A stretch of DNA of 64,000 nucleotides from JAHJDS01 sp964569795 (GTDB lineage: Bacteria > Desulfobacterota > Desulfarculia > Desulfarculales > JAHJDS01). Under the pieces are notes generated by a model. The model made no database searches. It had not been told where the DNA came from and was given only the letters and a program-made list of their open reading frames with translations. This document shows, in pieces, positions 1-8,855 of the stretch (within the stretch, counting starts at the first letter, position 1; each line of letters opens with the position of its first letter). The position numbers and the translations under genes were made by a program. The stretch lies in assembly GCA_964569795.1 (NCBI GenBank), contig CAZMVB010000006.1, positions 1 to 64,000 of the forward strand. The letters run 5' to 3'.

Positions 1-256
1 TGACCTTATCGACAAAACGGGCGTGTTGAACTCCGAGCGCCCGGAGGGCGTTGACCATGACCGGAATGAGAGACTGGAGACAGGCCGTGGCCTGGGGATC
101 GTTCTGAAAGGTGGTCATCAGGCCGGACCAATATCCGGTCCAGGTACTCTTGAAAAAATCCCTTTGATGCTGGTCAAGCGAAAACTGTCCTCCGGAGGCC
201 AACACCAAGGCCAGGGCTTCCCCGAGCCCCAACGGTGGATTGAAGGTATTACTCAT
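1..256 (-). CDS. Partial hypothetical protein, N-terminal 85 residues
   Basis: An open frame starts at ATG 256 on the minus strand and runs off the window edge without a stop. An in-frame TAA lies a few codons upstream of the ATG, so the start is well bounded. The visible part begins MSNTFNPPLGLGEALALVLA and continues as a mostly helical-looking, soluble sequence with one Cys and several Trp/Phe; there is no signal peptide or membrane segment. I do not recognise a family. The gene is preceded by an AT-rich stretch with a promoter-like and Fur-box-like sequence about 150 bases upstream. The function is unknown, and too little is visible to infer one. Confidence 0.6.
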   Translation of the reverse strand, partial: MSNTFNPPLGLGEALALVLASGGQFSLDQHQRDFFKSTWTGYWSGLMTTFQNDPQATACLQSLIPVMVNALRALGVQHARFVDKV

Positions 257-419
257 GACCGTCTGCGATTATTTTGTTCATCAAATAAACCGGCAAACAT
301 TCTGCCCGATGATTGCCGCCCCCGGGAAATGGTGATCGTCCCTGCCAACCCCTGGTTTGCCTTGGGTACGACCCTTGGGATCAGGCGATTCGAACCCCAC
401 CCCACATGAATAATACATT

Positions 420-440
420 ACAATTCATTCTCATTGTCAA
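420..440 (-). promoter_or_regulatory. Candidate promoter -35 with overlapping Fur-box-like sequence
   Basis: Read on the minus strand, 420-438 is GACAATGAGAATGAATTGT, matching 12 of 19 positions of the classical Fur box. It overlaps a TTGACA (435-440) followed at 19 bp by TATTAT, a longer spacer than ideal. The rest of 257-643 shows no other gene; it is the AT-rich upstream region of the partial gene at 1-256 and the 3' flank of the acyl-CoA dehydrogenase. Iron control is inference only. Confidence 0.3.
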
Positions 441-643
441 GAAAATAGTTTCCTAACAGACAATCGACCTCGATAAAAATAAGATGATTCCGGCAACGCC
501 CTGATCGTCAGGATCAAACCACGATCAGACCGAAGTCAAGACTGTCTTGTACTGGAGATTGCGGACCGAAAACCAGGTGGTCTGCGCCGGGGCCGGACTC
601 TGGCCGAGAAGAGGTTCCTCGGGGCGGGACGCAACCAGGCGCG

Positions 644-1801
644 TCAAATGGCCCCGATGAGTCGGGCGATGACCAGGCGCTGGATCTCGGAGGTGCCTTC
701 GCCGATCTCGAGGAGTTTCTGGTCGCGGAAGAATCGCTCGACGTGGTATTCCTTCATCAGGCCGTAGCCGCCGTGGAGCTGGACGGCCTCGGTGGCCACC
801 CGCTTCATGACCTCGGAGCAGTTGAGCTTGGCCATGGCCGCCAGCTTGGAAAAGGGCCGGCCGTTGTCCTTGAGCCAGCAGGCCTTGTAGAGGAGGAGGC
901 GGGCGGCCTCGATCTGAAGGGCCATGTCGGCCAGCTTGAAGGAGTTGATCTGGAAGGTGGAGATGGGCCGGCCGAACTGCTCGCGCTCGCGGGCGTATTT
1001 CAGGGCCAGTTCGTAGGCCCCCTGGGCGCCCCCCAGGCCCATGGCGCCGATGGACAGCCGGCCGGCGTCCAGGGTCTCGAGCATCTGGTGGAAGCCGATG
1101 CCCTGGCCGCCGAGCATGTTCTCGTCGGGCACCCGGCAATCCTCGAAGTACAGTTCCGAGGTGTTCGAGGCCCGCCACATCAGCTTGCCGTGCATCTCCC
1201 GGGCCTCGAAGCCGGGGGTGCCGTGCTCGACGATGAAACAGGACAGCTCCTTTTTGCCGTCCTTGCGGGCGCCGGTCGAGGCCATGACGGTCACCCCGAG
1301 CGAGTTGGGGGCCGAGGCGTTGGTGATGAAAATCTTCGAGCCGTTGATGACCCACTGGTCGCCGTCCTTGACGGCCGTGGTCCGGGCCGCGCCGGCGTCG
1401 GAACCGGCGTTGGGCTCGGTCAGGCCGAAGCCCCACAGGGCCTCGCCGGTGCACAGCTTGGGCAGATACCTGCGCTTCTGGTCCTCGTTGCCGTAGTAGT
1501 ACAGGGGGGCGATGCCCAGCGAGTTGGCGGCGGCGATGGTCGCGGCGTGGGAGCCGTCGATCCGGGCGATCTCCTCGACGGCGATGATGTAGGACACGTA
1601 GTCCATGCCCTGACCGCCGTACTCCTCGGAAACGACCATCCCGAACAGCCCCAGCTCGCCCATGGCCCGACAGGTGTCCAGGGAAAATTCCTCCTGCTCG
1701 TCCAGCTCGATGGCCACCGGCTTGATGACCTTTTCCGAGAAATCGCGCACGGTCTTGCGGAGGATGTCTTGCTCCATGGACAGGTCGAAGTCGAGCCCCA
1801 T
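644..1801 (-). CDS. Acyl-CoA dehydrogenase
   Basis: This is a FAD-dependent acyl-CoA dehydrogenase of 385 aa, the usual family length, catalysing alpha,beta-dehydrogenation of an acyl-CoA with electron transfer to ETF. The visible order is an N-terminal helical domain, the middle FAD-binding signature GLTEPNAGSD, then a C-terminal helical domain with GEGTSEIQR. Glu368 in that motif occupies the position of the MCAD catalytic base (E376). The start was set at ATG 1801 because AGGAG lies just upstream and the protein begins MGLDFDLSMEQ, typical of the family; a longer in-frame extension to 2008 looks non-coding. The gene diverges from serC. Acyl chain specificity (butyryl, branched or aromatic) cannot be read from the sequence. 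Confidence 0.93.
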   Translation of the reverse strand: MGLDFDLSMEQDILRKTVRDFSEKVIKPVAIELDEQEEFSLDTCRAMGELGLFGMVVSEEYGGQGMDYVSYIIAVEEIARIDGSHAATIAAANSLGIAPLYYYGNEDQKRRYLPKLCTGEALWGFGLTEPNAGSDAGAARTTAVKDGDQWVINGSKIFITNASAPNSLGVTVMASTGARKDGKKELSCFIVEHGTPGFEAREMHGKLMWRASNTSELYFEDCRVPDENMLGGQGIGFHQMLETLDAGRLSIGAMGLGGAQGAYELALKYAREREQFGRPISTFQINSFKLADMALQIEAARLLLYKACWLKDNGRPFSKLAAMAKLNCSEVMKRVATEAVQLHGGYGLMKEYHVERFFRDQKLLEIGEGTSEIQRLVIARLIGAI

Positions 1802-2025
1802 GGCGGTCCGTCTCCTGACTGGTGGTTGCGGATGTTGGCGTCCGGTCCGCCCGGAAGGGGCGGCCTGGCCGGGGAAATGATTATCGGCCGGGAACCGGCG
1901 ATTGTCAAGCCCGGCCCCGGGCCCGGAAATGGCTTTGACAAACACCGGACCGAAGGATACTATTTTACTCCCCGAACCAACCCCGGTAGCGGAGATCAAC
2001 AGATTCATTTTCCGTGGAGGTAAAC

Positions 2026-3111
2026 ATGGCCGATCGTATCCGCAACTTCAATCCCGGCCCGGCCGCCCTGCCTGAGAGCGTCCTGAAAAAGGCCCAGTCC
2101 GAGTTTCTGAATTTCCGGGGCTCGGGCATGTCGATCACCGAGATCAGTCACCGCTCCAAGGAGTTCGACGCTGTCCACAACGAGGCCATCGCCCGGGTAA
2201 AAAGGCTGCTGGGTCTGGGGGACGACTTCGAGGTGCTGTTTTTGCAAGGCGGGGCCTCGCTCCAGTTCTGCATGGCGCCCATGAATTTTTCCCAGCCGGG
2301 CCAGGCGGTGGACTTCGTCAACACCGGGACCTGGGCGACCAAGGCCATCAAGGAGGCCAAGATCCTGGGCCGGGCGGTCAACGTCATCGCCTCGAGCGAG
2401 GATCAGAATTTTTCGTTTATTCCCAGTGACTTCACCGTCAGCCCGGAGGCGGCCTATCTCCATATCTGCTCCAACAACACCATCAAGGGCACCCAGTGGG
2501 CCAGCTTCCCCGACGCCGGTCAGACCCCGCTGGTGGCCGACATGAGCAGCGACATCTTTTCCCGGGTGTTCGACCCGAAACCCTTCGGCTGCTTCTTTGC
2601 CGGGGCCCAGAAGAACATGGGCCCGGCCGGGGTGGCCCTGGTGGCCATCCGCAAGGACATGCTCGACAAGATTCCGGACGGGCTGCCGACCATGCTCGAC
2701 TACCGGACCCACGTCGGCAAGAACTCGCTGTTCAACACCCCGCCCTGCTTTGCCATCTACCTGGCCGGGCTGGTGCTGGAGTGGCTCGAGGAGGAGATCG
2801 GCGGGGTGGCGGCCATCGAGAAGATCAACCAGCGGAAGGCCGGCCTGCTCTACGGGTATCTGGACTCGACCGACTTCTACCGGCCCACGGCCGCGGTCGA
2901 TTCGCGGTCCAAGATGAACGTCACCTTCCGCCTGCCCAGCGAGGACCTGGAGGCCAAGTTCGTGGCCGAGGCCCTGGGCCGGGGATTGGGGGGACTGAAG
3001 GGGCACCGCTCGGTGGGCGGGTGCCGGGCCTCGATCTACAACCCGACCACGCTCGAGACCGTGGAGGAGTTGGTGGCCTTCATGAAGAAATTCGAGGCCA
3101 ATAACGGTTGA
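2026..3111 (+). CDS. serC: Phosphoserine aminotransferase
   Basis: SerC is a PLP-dependent class V aminotransferase converting 3-phosphohydroxypyruvate and glutamate to phosphoserine in serine synthesis, with a parallel role in pyridoxal phosphate synthesis in some bacteria. The protein is 361 aa, against 362 in E. coli. The PLP-binding lysine is K196 in AGAQKN (E. coli K198), and the N terminus RNFNPGPAALP is diagnostic. Start ATG 2026 is preceded by GGAGG at 2016-2020; an upstream in-frame GTG at 2014 overlaps that Shine-Dalgarno and is rejected. It is followed closely by the octaheme cytochrome gene, so co-transcription is possible though there is no obvious metabolic link. Confidence 0.96.
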   Translation: MADRIRNFNPGPAALPESVLKKAQSEFLNFRGSGMSITEISHRSKEFDAVHNEAIARVKRLLGLGDDFEVLFLQGGASLQFCMAPMNFSQPGQAVDFVNTGTWATKAIKEAKILGRAVNVIASSEDQNFSFIPSDFTVSPEAAYLHICSNNTIKGTQWASFPDAGQTPLVADMSSDIFSRVFDPKPFGCFFAGAQKNMGPAGVALVAIRKDMLDKIPDGLPTMLDYRTHVGKNSLFNTPPCFAIYLAGLVLEWLEEEIGGVAAIEKINQRKAGLLYGYLDSTDFYRPTAAVDSRSKMNVTFRLPSEDLEAKFVAEALGRGLGGLKGHRSVGGCRASIYNPTTLETVEELVAFMKKFEANNG

Positions 3112-3134
3112 CCTTGAACAACGGGGGTGAGGGG

Positions 3135-4505
3135 ATGAGACGCACCTGGTGGCTGCTCCTGGTAATCGGCGCGGCCCTGGCGGTCGTGGTTCCGGTCGCC
3201 GGGGGGGCGGGCAAACCGTCGCCCCCCCCGTCCCCCTTGGTCTTGCCGGCCGGCCTGAAGTGGCCCGACCTGTCGGCCGAGGCCAAGGCCTGCGTCGCCT
3301 GTCACTACAAGCTCAACCCCGGACTGGTGGCGGACTGGCTCAAGAGCACCCACTCCAGCCAGGACACGACCTGCGTCTCCTGCCACCAGGTGGACAAGGG
3401 CGCACCGGGGGAGAGCACCGCCCACCGGAAACAGTATCAGGGCGGCGCCTGGGGCAAACAGGTGTTCATCACGGCCGTGGTCTCGCCCAAGAAGTGCGGC
3501 GAGTGCCACGACGACCAGGCCGCCCAGTACGCCCGCGGCAAGATGGCCAACACCCTCCACATCATCAACAACCTGGCTCACGGCACGGCGGTCGGCCTGG
3601 CCGGACCCCTGGAACTCAAGACCGGCTGCCAGGTCTGTCACGGGACGGTGGTCAAGATCAAGGACGGACTGGTGGACCGGGCCACCTGGCCCAACGTCGG
3701 CGTCGGCCGGAAGAACCCGGACGGCTCGGTCGGGTCGTGCTCGTCCTGTCACACCCGGCACCGGTTCTCCCGGGCCGAGGCCCGGCGGCCCGAGGCCTGC
3801 CGCCACTGTCATATGGGACCGGACCATCCCCAGTACGAGGTCTATATGGAGGCCAAGCACGGGGCAATGTACGTCGCCCAGGGGAGCCAGTACAAGTGGA
3901 AGGCCTCGGCCGATAAGTGGCGGCCCGGAACGGGCTACCGGGCCCCGACCTGCGCCGTCTGCCATTTCTCCCGGGTGGGTAAGGTCGCCGCCACCCACGA
4001 CCCGGCCGACCGGCTGGCCTGGGAGCTCCAGACCCCGAGGTCCATGCGGCCCCAGAACTTCAAGCCCTGGCCGGCCAAGATCACCTGGCAGAAGGCCCGG
4101 GCCAACATGAAGGGCGTCTGCGCCAACTGCCACAGCCCGGGCTGGGTGGACAGCTTCTTCGCCGACTTCGACCGGGTCAACGTTCATTACAACCAGGTCT
4201 ATTTCGAGCCGGCCCTGAAAATGCTCGAGAAGCTCTACGCCAGGAAGCTCCTGAGCCCCAAGCGCTACTTTGACGAGCGGCTGGAGCAGGACTTCTACAA
4301 GCTGTGGCACTATCCGGGCATCCGGGCCCGGATGGGGGCGGCCATGGGCGGCCCGGTCTATACCTGGTGGAAGGGCTTCTACGACCTGAAGGTGGCCTTC
4401 ACCCGGTTCATGCGCCGGGCCGGGGACCGGCTCAAGTCCGGGAGGCCGGCCAGGCCGTACCGGGTCGTGCCGGGGGCGTACAAGGTTTTCAAGGTGCCGG
4501 AATAA
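3135..4505 (+). CDS. Octaheme c-type cytochrome, hydroxylamine oxidoreductase (HAO) family
   Basis: This is a periplasmic multiheme cytochrome of 456 aa with a Sec signal peptide (MRRTWW then a hydrophobic stretch to about residue 25). There are exactly eight CxxCH motifs, starting at Cys53, 80, 121, 165, 202, 222, 273 and 329, with the order and spacing of the HAO family. The fourth, GCQVCHG, is at the position of the P460 catalytic heme. The C-terminal region (390-425) keeps the family's aromatic MGGPVYTWW/GFYDL block. HAO relatives in anaerobes are thought to reduce nitrite or hydroxylamine to ammonium rather than oxidise hydroxylamine; which direction applies here is not decidable by eye. 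ATG 3135 after GTGAGGGG is preferred to an in-frame TTG at 3108 because it places the signal peptide at the N terminus. DUF169 follows 14 bases downstream. Confidence 0.88.
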   Translation: MRRTWWLLLVIGAALAVVVPVAGGAGKPSPPPSPLVLPAGLKWPDLSAEAKACVACHYKLNPGLVADWLKSTHSSQDTTCVSCHQVDKGAPGESTAHRKQYQGGAWGKQVFITAVVSPKKCGECHDDQAAQYARGKMANTLHIINNLAHGTAVGLAGPLELKTGCQVCHGTVVKIKDGLVDRATWPNVGVGRKNPDGSVGSCSSCHTRHRFSRAEARRPEACRHCHMGPDHPQYEVYMEAKHGAMYVAQGSQYKWKASADKWRPGTGYRAPTCAVCHFSRVGKVAATHDPADRLAWELQTPRSMRPQNFKPWPAKITWQKARANMKGVCANCHSPGWVDSFFADFDRVNVHYNQVYFEPALKMLEKLYARKLLSPKRYFDERLEQDFYKLWHYPGIRARMGAAMGGPVYTWWKGFYDLKVAFTRFMRRAGDRLKSGRPARPYRVVPGAYKVFKVPE

Positions 4506-4519
4506 ACCGGAGGACTACA

Positions 4520-5353
4520 TTGATCGACCAGGCGGAACTGACGGCCTTTCTCGAGGCCCTGGGCTACGACGAGACGCCCTTTGGCTTCTATTACACCGAC
4601 GCCCGGCCGGAGGGCGGTTATTCGCCCAAACCAGGTGTTCTACCGTCCCTGGAGGACGAAAAACAGGGCCGGGTGGACTGGCAGGCCCTGTGGCAGAACT
4701 TCCGGTGCTCCCTGGGCGTGATCTGGCTGGCCCGCAAGAAGAAGACCGCGGCCTGGTTCACGGCCGAGAATTTCGGGTGTCTGGGCGCGGCCCTCTACCT
4801 GGGCTTCAACCGGCCCCAGCTCGAGGCCATCGTCCACTACGTGTCCACCGGCGTGCCCGGCGTGGTCGAGGGGGAGCGGTATCTGTCCTCGCCCGAGGTG
4901 ACCCGGAACTTCTTCGAGCTGCTCACGCCCGAGCCGGCCCCGGCCAAGTACGCCGTGTTCAAGCCCGTCACCGATTTCGGGGAAGGCGAGACGCCGCTCC
5001 TAATCTCCTTTTTTGCCCGGGCCGAGGTCATGTCCGGGCTGCACCAGCTGGCCGCGTTCGTGACCGAGGACCTGGAGGTGGTGGCCAGCCCCTTTGGGGC
5101 CGGCTGCACCAACCTGGCCGCCTGGCCCCTGAAATACTTGAAGGACGGCCAGTTCCGGGCCGTCCTGGGCGGCTGGGACCCGTCGTGCCGCAAGTATCTC
5201 AAGACCGACGAGCTGACCTTCACCGTACCCCTGGAGATGTTTGAGCAGATGCTCGCCCGATGGACGGACTCGTTTTTGACCGCGCCGGCCTGGCAAGAGA
5301 TGAAGAAAAAGATTCAGCGGAGCCGGAGGGCCTGGGGCGAGGCCGGGGACTGA
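4520..5353 (+). CDS. DUF169 family protein
   Basis: This soluble protein of 277 aa matches the DUF169 family, seen in many anaerobes and archaea without an assigned reaction. Recognisable elements are FRCSLGVIWLARKKK near residue 60, GCLGAALYLGF, and the late AGCTNL block; these conserved cysteines could bind metal or act in redox chemistry. I chose the TTG at 4520 because GGAGG (4509-4513) sits six bases upstream; no ATG is appropriately placed. It lies 14 bases after the HAO-like cytochrome and three bases before the SDR gene, so it is very likely in the same transcript. A role linked to the cytochrome is a context inference. Confidence 0.82.
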   Translation: MIDQAELTAFLEALGYDETPFGFYYTDARPEGGYSPKPGVLPSLEDEKQGRVDWQALWQNFRCSLGVIWLARKKKTAAWFTAENFGCLGAALYLGFNRPQLEAIVHYVSTGVPGVVEGERYLSSPEVTRNFFELLTPEPAPAKYAVFKPVTDFGEGETPLLISFFARAEVMSGLHQLAAFVTEDLEVVASPFGAGCTNLAAWPLKYLKDGQFRAVLGGWDPSCRKYLKTDELTFTVPLEMFEQMLARWTDSFLTAPAWQEMKKKIQRSRRAWGEAGD

Positions 5354-5356
5354 GTC

Positions 5357-6391
5357 GTGCCCTGGTTCGAGCGCGTCCTGGTCACCGGGACGACCGGCTT
5401 TTTGGGGGGACACCTCTGCCGGCGGCTGCTGGACGAGGGCGTGGCCGTCCGGGGGACGGTCCGCCGCCCCAGACCGTCCCTGGACGGGTTGCGGGAGGCG
5501 GGCGTCGAGCTCTTCCCGGCCGCCCTGGAAGACAAGACCGCGCTCGAGCTGGCCGCCCGGGGATCGGACGTCGTGTTTCACGTCGCCGCCCTGGCCTCCT
5601 ACCTGGCCTCCCGGCGCCGCCTGGAGGAGATCAACGTTGCGGGCACCCGCCGGGTGCTCGAGGCGGCCCGGGCCGCCGGGGTCCGCCGCCTGGTCCACGT
5701 CTCCTCGGAATCGGTCACCCTTCGAAATGCCGACCGGATCGACGAGGACGAGGACCAGCCCTATCCCCGCAAGTTCCTGGACCACTACTCCCGGACCAAG
5801 GCCCTGGCCGAACAAGAGGTCCTGGCGGCCAACGGGGACGGGTTCGAGACCGTGGTCGTCCGGGCCCCCTGGATCTGGGGCGAGCGGGACACCCAGGTAT
5901 TCAAGGCCATCGCCCTGGCCGTCGTGGACGGCAAGTTCTCCCTGGTGGGGGACGGCCGCAACCGGATCACCACCGGCTACGCCCAGAACGTCTCGGCCGG
6001 GCTGATCGCCGCGGCCGAATCGCCCCGGGCCCCGGGCCGGGTCTATCACGTGGCCGACGACGGGCGGCCGACCATGCGGGAGTTTTTAGGGCGTCTGGGC
6101 GAGGCGGGCGGCTTTGATCCGCCCCGGAGCCGGATACCCTTCCGTCTGGCCTACACCGCCGCCTGGGCCGCGGAGCGGATGAGGGCCGCGGGACTCTCGG
6201 CCCCGATGGTCCTCAACCGGCCCTACGTCATCCACCGCGGCCGGACCTGGACCTTGAACGACGGCCGGGCCCGCCGGGAGCTGAACTACCGGCCCCCGGT
6301 CTCCATGGACGAGGGATTCCAGCGCCTGGCCGTCTGGATCGCCGAGTGCGGGGGCCTGGAGGCCGCCCTGGGACGCAAGCCCCGGGCTTAG
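5357..6391 (+). CDS. NAD(P)-dependent epimerase/dehydratase (extended SDR)
   Basis: An extended short-chain dehydrogenase/reductase of 344 aa starting at GTG 5357. The N-terminal nucleotide-binding motif is TGTTGFLGG (residues 10-18), and the catalytic YxxxK appears as YSRTKALAE in the middle. The overall pattern (HVAALAS, then NVAGTRRVLEAAR) resembles 3-beta-hydroxysteroid dehydrogenase and dihydroflavonol reductase-like members acting on sugars, sterols or lipid intermediates; the substrate is not deducible. It starts three bases after DUF169 and converges on larC with a 4-base overlap of the 3' ends. Confidence 0.85.
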   Translation: MPWFERVLVTGTTGFLGGHLCRRLLDEGVAVRGTVRRPRPSLDGLREAGVELFPAALEDKTALELAARGSDVVFHVAALASYLASRRRLEEINVAGTRRVLEAARAAGVRRLVHVSSESVTLRNADRIDEDEDQPYPRKFLDHYSRTKALAEQEVLAANGDGFETVVVRAPWIWGERDTQVFKAIALAVVDGKFSLVGDGRNRITTGYAQNVSAGLIAAAESPRAPGRVYHVADDGRPTMREFLGRLGEAGGFDPPRSRIPFRLAYTAAWAAERMRAAGLSAPMVLNRPYVIHRGRTWTLNDGRARRELNYRPPVSMDEGFQRLAVWIAECGGLEAALGRKPRA

Positions 6392-7575
6392 CCCCGAAGT
6401 TTGCCCAGGGCCGCCGCCAGGGCGGCCTCATAAACCACCCGGGCGGGCACGCCTGCGGCCGCGGCCAGGCGGCGGACGTCCTCGTACTCGGGGGCGACCA
6501 TCGGCCGTTCACCCTGGATACGACCGACCTTGATCCGGACCGGACCGAATTCGGTCTCGACCGTGTCCGCCTCCCGATCAAGGACCCAGCGCCGCACCTC
6601 CTGATGGCGGACCCCCAGCGAACCGGTCTCGACGAGCAGCAGTTTGGCCAGGCGCTCGGCGTCCTCGAGCCGGGCCATGACCGAGACCTCCACCGCGGGC
6701 CGGCCCTTTTTCATGACCAGGGGCGTCAGGGCCGCGTCCAGGGCCCCGGCGGCCATCAGCCGCTCCACGGCGGCGGCCAGGAGTTCGGGCGTCTGATCGT
6801 CTATCCGGGAACTCAAGAGGACCACGGTCTCGGCCCGCAGGCCGGCCGATTTTTTTTCGGCGTTCCCCAGAAAGACCCGGAGCAGATTGGGCCGGTCCGG
6901 CAGGTCGCGCGAGCCCAGGCCGTGGCCGACCCGGGTGACCACCATGTCCGGCAGGGGGCCGAAGTCCTCGGCCAGGACCACGGCCAGGGCCGCCCCGGTG
7001 GGGGTGACCAGTTCGGCCTCCAGGTCTTCCCCTTTGATCGGCACCCCTTCCAGGAGCCGGGCCGTGGCCGGGGCGGGCAGGGGCAGCCGGCCGTGGGCCG
7101 TGTCCACGAATCCCCGGCCCAGGGGCAGGGGCGAGCAGCGGAGGCGCTCCACGCCCAGGGAATGGGTCAGGGCCGCGGCCCCGACCACGTCGGCGATGGA
7201 ATCGATCGCCCCGACCTCGTGGAAGTGGACCTGGCCCACCTCGACGCCGTGGACCTCGGCCTCGACCGCAGCCAGCCGGCCGAACACGGCCAGGGCCCGG
7301 GCCTTGACCGGATCGGCCAGGCTCGAGGTCTCGATCAGGGACCGGATGTCGGCCCAGGCGCGGTGGACGTGCAGTTTTTCCGGGACCTGGAATTCGACCC
7401 GGGTGCCGGCCAGGGGACCCCGCTGGAGGGCGCGGGTCTTGATTTTCACGCCGCTCAGGCCCAGGGCGCCCAGTGCCTCCTGGACCACGGCGGTCTCGGC
7501 CCCGGCGTCGATCAGGGCGGCCAGGAACATGTCGCCGGACAGGCCGGCAAAGGCGTCCAGATAGAGCAGGGTCAT
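6388..7575 (-). CDS. larC: Nickel insertion protein LarC (nickel-pincer cofactor, DUF111)
   Basis: LarC inserts nickel into pyridinium-3,5-bisthiocarboxylic acid mononucleotide to make the nickel-pincer cofactor of LarA-type racemases and epimerases. The 395-aa protein has the family N terminus LYLDAFAGLSGDMFLAAL, the HFHEVGAIDSIADVVG block and the C-terminal domain of LarC2. In Lactiplantibacillus LarC is made by frameshifting between larC1 and larC2; here it is one continuous reading frame. larB, larE and a larA homologue are not in the window. The start overlaps the stop of the upstream CNNM gene by 4 bases (translational coupling). Confidence 0.93.
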   Translation of the reverse strand: MTLLYLDAFAGLSGDMFLAALIDAGAETAVVQEALGALGLSGVKIKTRALQRGPLAGTRVEFQVPEKLHVHRAWADIRSLIETSSLADPVKARALAVFGRLAAVEAEVHGVEVGQVHFHEVGAIDSIADVVGAAALTHSLGVERLRCSPLPLGRGFVDTAHGRLPLPAPATARLLEGVPIKGEDLEAELVTPTGAALAVVLAEDFGPLPDMVVTRVGHGLGSRDLPDRPNLLRVFLGNAEKKSAGLRAETVVLLSSRIDDQTPELLAAAVERLMAAGALDAALTPLVMKKGRPAVEVSVMARLEDAERLAKLLLVETGSLGVRHQEVRRWVLDREADTVETEFGPVRIKVGRIQGERPMVAPEYEDVRRLAAAAGVPARVVYEAALAAALGKLRG

Positions 7576-8855
7576 GATCCGTCCTGTGTCGGGGTGGGGG
7601 CGTGCCGGGCCGGGCCGCGCCGGGCCAAAATCAGGTCCACGGTCCGGGGCGTGGCCTGGGTGACGATGAAGGTCCAGTCCCGCCAGCGGACCGAGTCGCC
7701 CTTGGCCGGGATTTTTCCGAGCCGGTCCAGGATGAAGCCGCCCAGGGTCTCGAAGTCCTCGTCCCGGGGCAGCCGCGTCTTGAGGGTCTGGTTCAGTTCC
7801 TCGATCTCGATCCGGGGCTTGATCAGCCAGCCGCCGCCCGGTTCGGGCTGGATCAGTTTTTCGTCCCGGTCGAACTCGTCGTCGATCCGGCCGGCGATCT
7901 CCTCGAACACGTCGTGGCTGGTCATCAGGCCGACCGCTCCGCCGTACTCGTCCACCACCACGGCCAGGCGTTCGCCCTCGGTCTGCATCACCTCCAGCAC
8001 CCGGTCCAGGGAGGCGGTCTCGGGCAGGTACAGGGCCGGCCGCATGAAGTCCGTCACCGGGGCCGCCTGGTCCTCCACGTCGAGCACGTCCAGCAGCTCG
8101 ACGTGACCGATCAGATCGTCGATCCGCCCTCTATAGACCGGCAGCCGGGCCAGTCCGGTCCGCGAAAACTCGGCCGTGGCCTGGGCCACGGTGGCCGTGA
8201 CCGGCAGGGCCACGACCTCGACCAGGGGGACCATGGCGTCGCTGACCCGGCGGCGGTGGAACCGGAACAGCCGGTCGATGAACAGGCGTTCCTCGGGACC
8301 GATCTCCAGCTCGGTCGGATCGAGGCGGAGGGCCAGGCGGAGGTCCTCGCGGCTGAGGATGTCGCCCCGGCCGCCCGGCTCCTGGCCGAGCAGCCCCATC
8401 ACCCGCCGGGTCGCCCGGCTCAGCAGCCAGACCAGGGGGAACAGGGCCAGGGAGATCGACCACAAGACCGGCGCCGCGGCCAGGGCCAGCCGCGGGGCCA
8501 CCGCCCGGCTGAGGTACTTGGGCAGGGTTTCCCCGAAAAAGAGGAGGGTCGGCGGCAGGGCGGCCACGGCCACCCAGGCCCCGGACGGCCCCATCAGGTC
8601 GATCAGCAGGGCCGTGCTCAAAACGGTGTTGACCACGACGCTGCCCTGGTTGCCCAGCAGGGTGGTGGACAGGAACCACTCGGGATTGGCCTTGAGCCTG
8701 AGCGCCGCCGCGGCCCCGGGCACGCCCTCCTGCTTGAGCCGGGTGAGATAGGCCTCGGGCGTGGAGATCAGGGCCAGTTCGGTCCCGGCGAAAAAGGCCT
8801 CGGCCAGGACGAAACCGCCCCAGATCAGGATCAGGATGACGATCTCGAGGGCCAT
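7572..8855 (-). CDS. CNNM/CBS/CorC_HlyC transporter-associated protein (copy 2)
   Basis: A 427-aa integral membrane protein of the CNNM (DUF21) superfamily, relatives of CorB/CorC and mammalian CNNM proteins implicated in magnesium or cobalt efflux. Order: three to four hydrophobic segments in residues 1-150 (starting LILIWGGFVLAEAFFAGTELAL, split here by the FFAGTE family motif), a CBS pair around 190-320, and a C-terminal CorC_HlyC domain. The start ATG 8855 abuts the stop of the first copy at 8856-8858. The two proteins share architecture but have clearly diverged. Substrate ion is unproven. Confidence 0.88.
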   Translation of the reverse strand: MALEIVILILIWGGFVLAEAFFAGTELALISTPEAYLTRLKQEGVPGAAAALRLKANPEWFLSTTLLGNQGSVVVNTVLSTALLIDLMGPSGAWVAVAALPPTLLFFGETLPKYLSRAVAPRLALAAAPVLWSISLALFPLVWLLSRATRRVMGLLGQEPGGRGDILSREDLRLALRLDPTELEIGPEERLFIDRLFRFHRRRVSDAMVPLVEVVALPVTATVAQATAEFSRTGLARLPVYRGRIDDLIGHVELLDVLDVEDQAAPVTDFMRPALYLPETASLDRVLEVMQTEGERLAVVVDEYGGAVGLMTSHDVFEEIAGRIDDEFDRDEKLIQPEPGGGWLIKPRIEIEELNQTLKTRLPRDEDFETLGGFILDRLGKIPAKGDSVRWRDWTFIVTQATPRTVDLILARRGPARHAPTPTQDGS

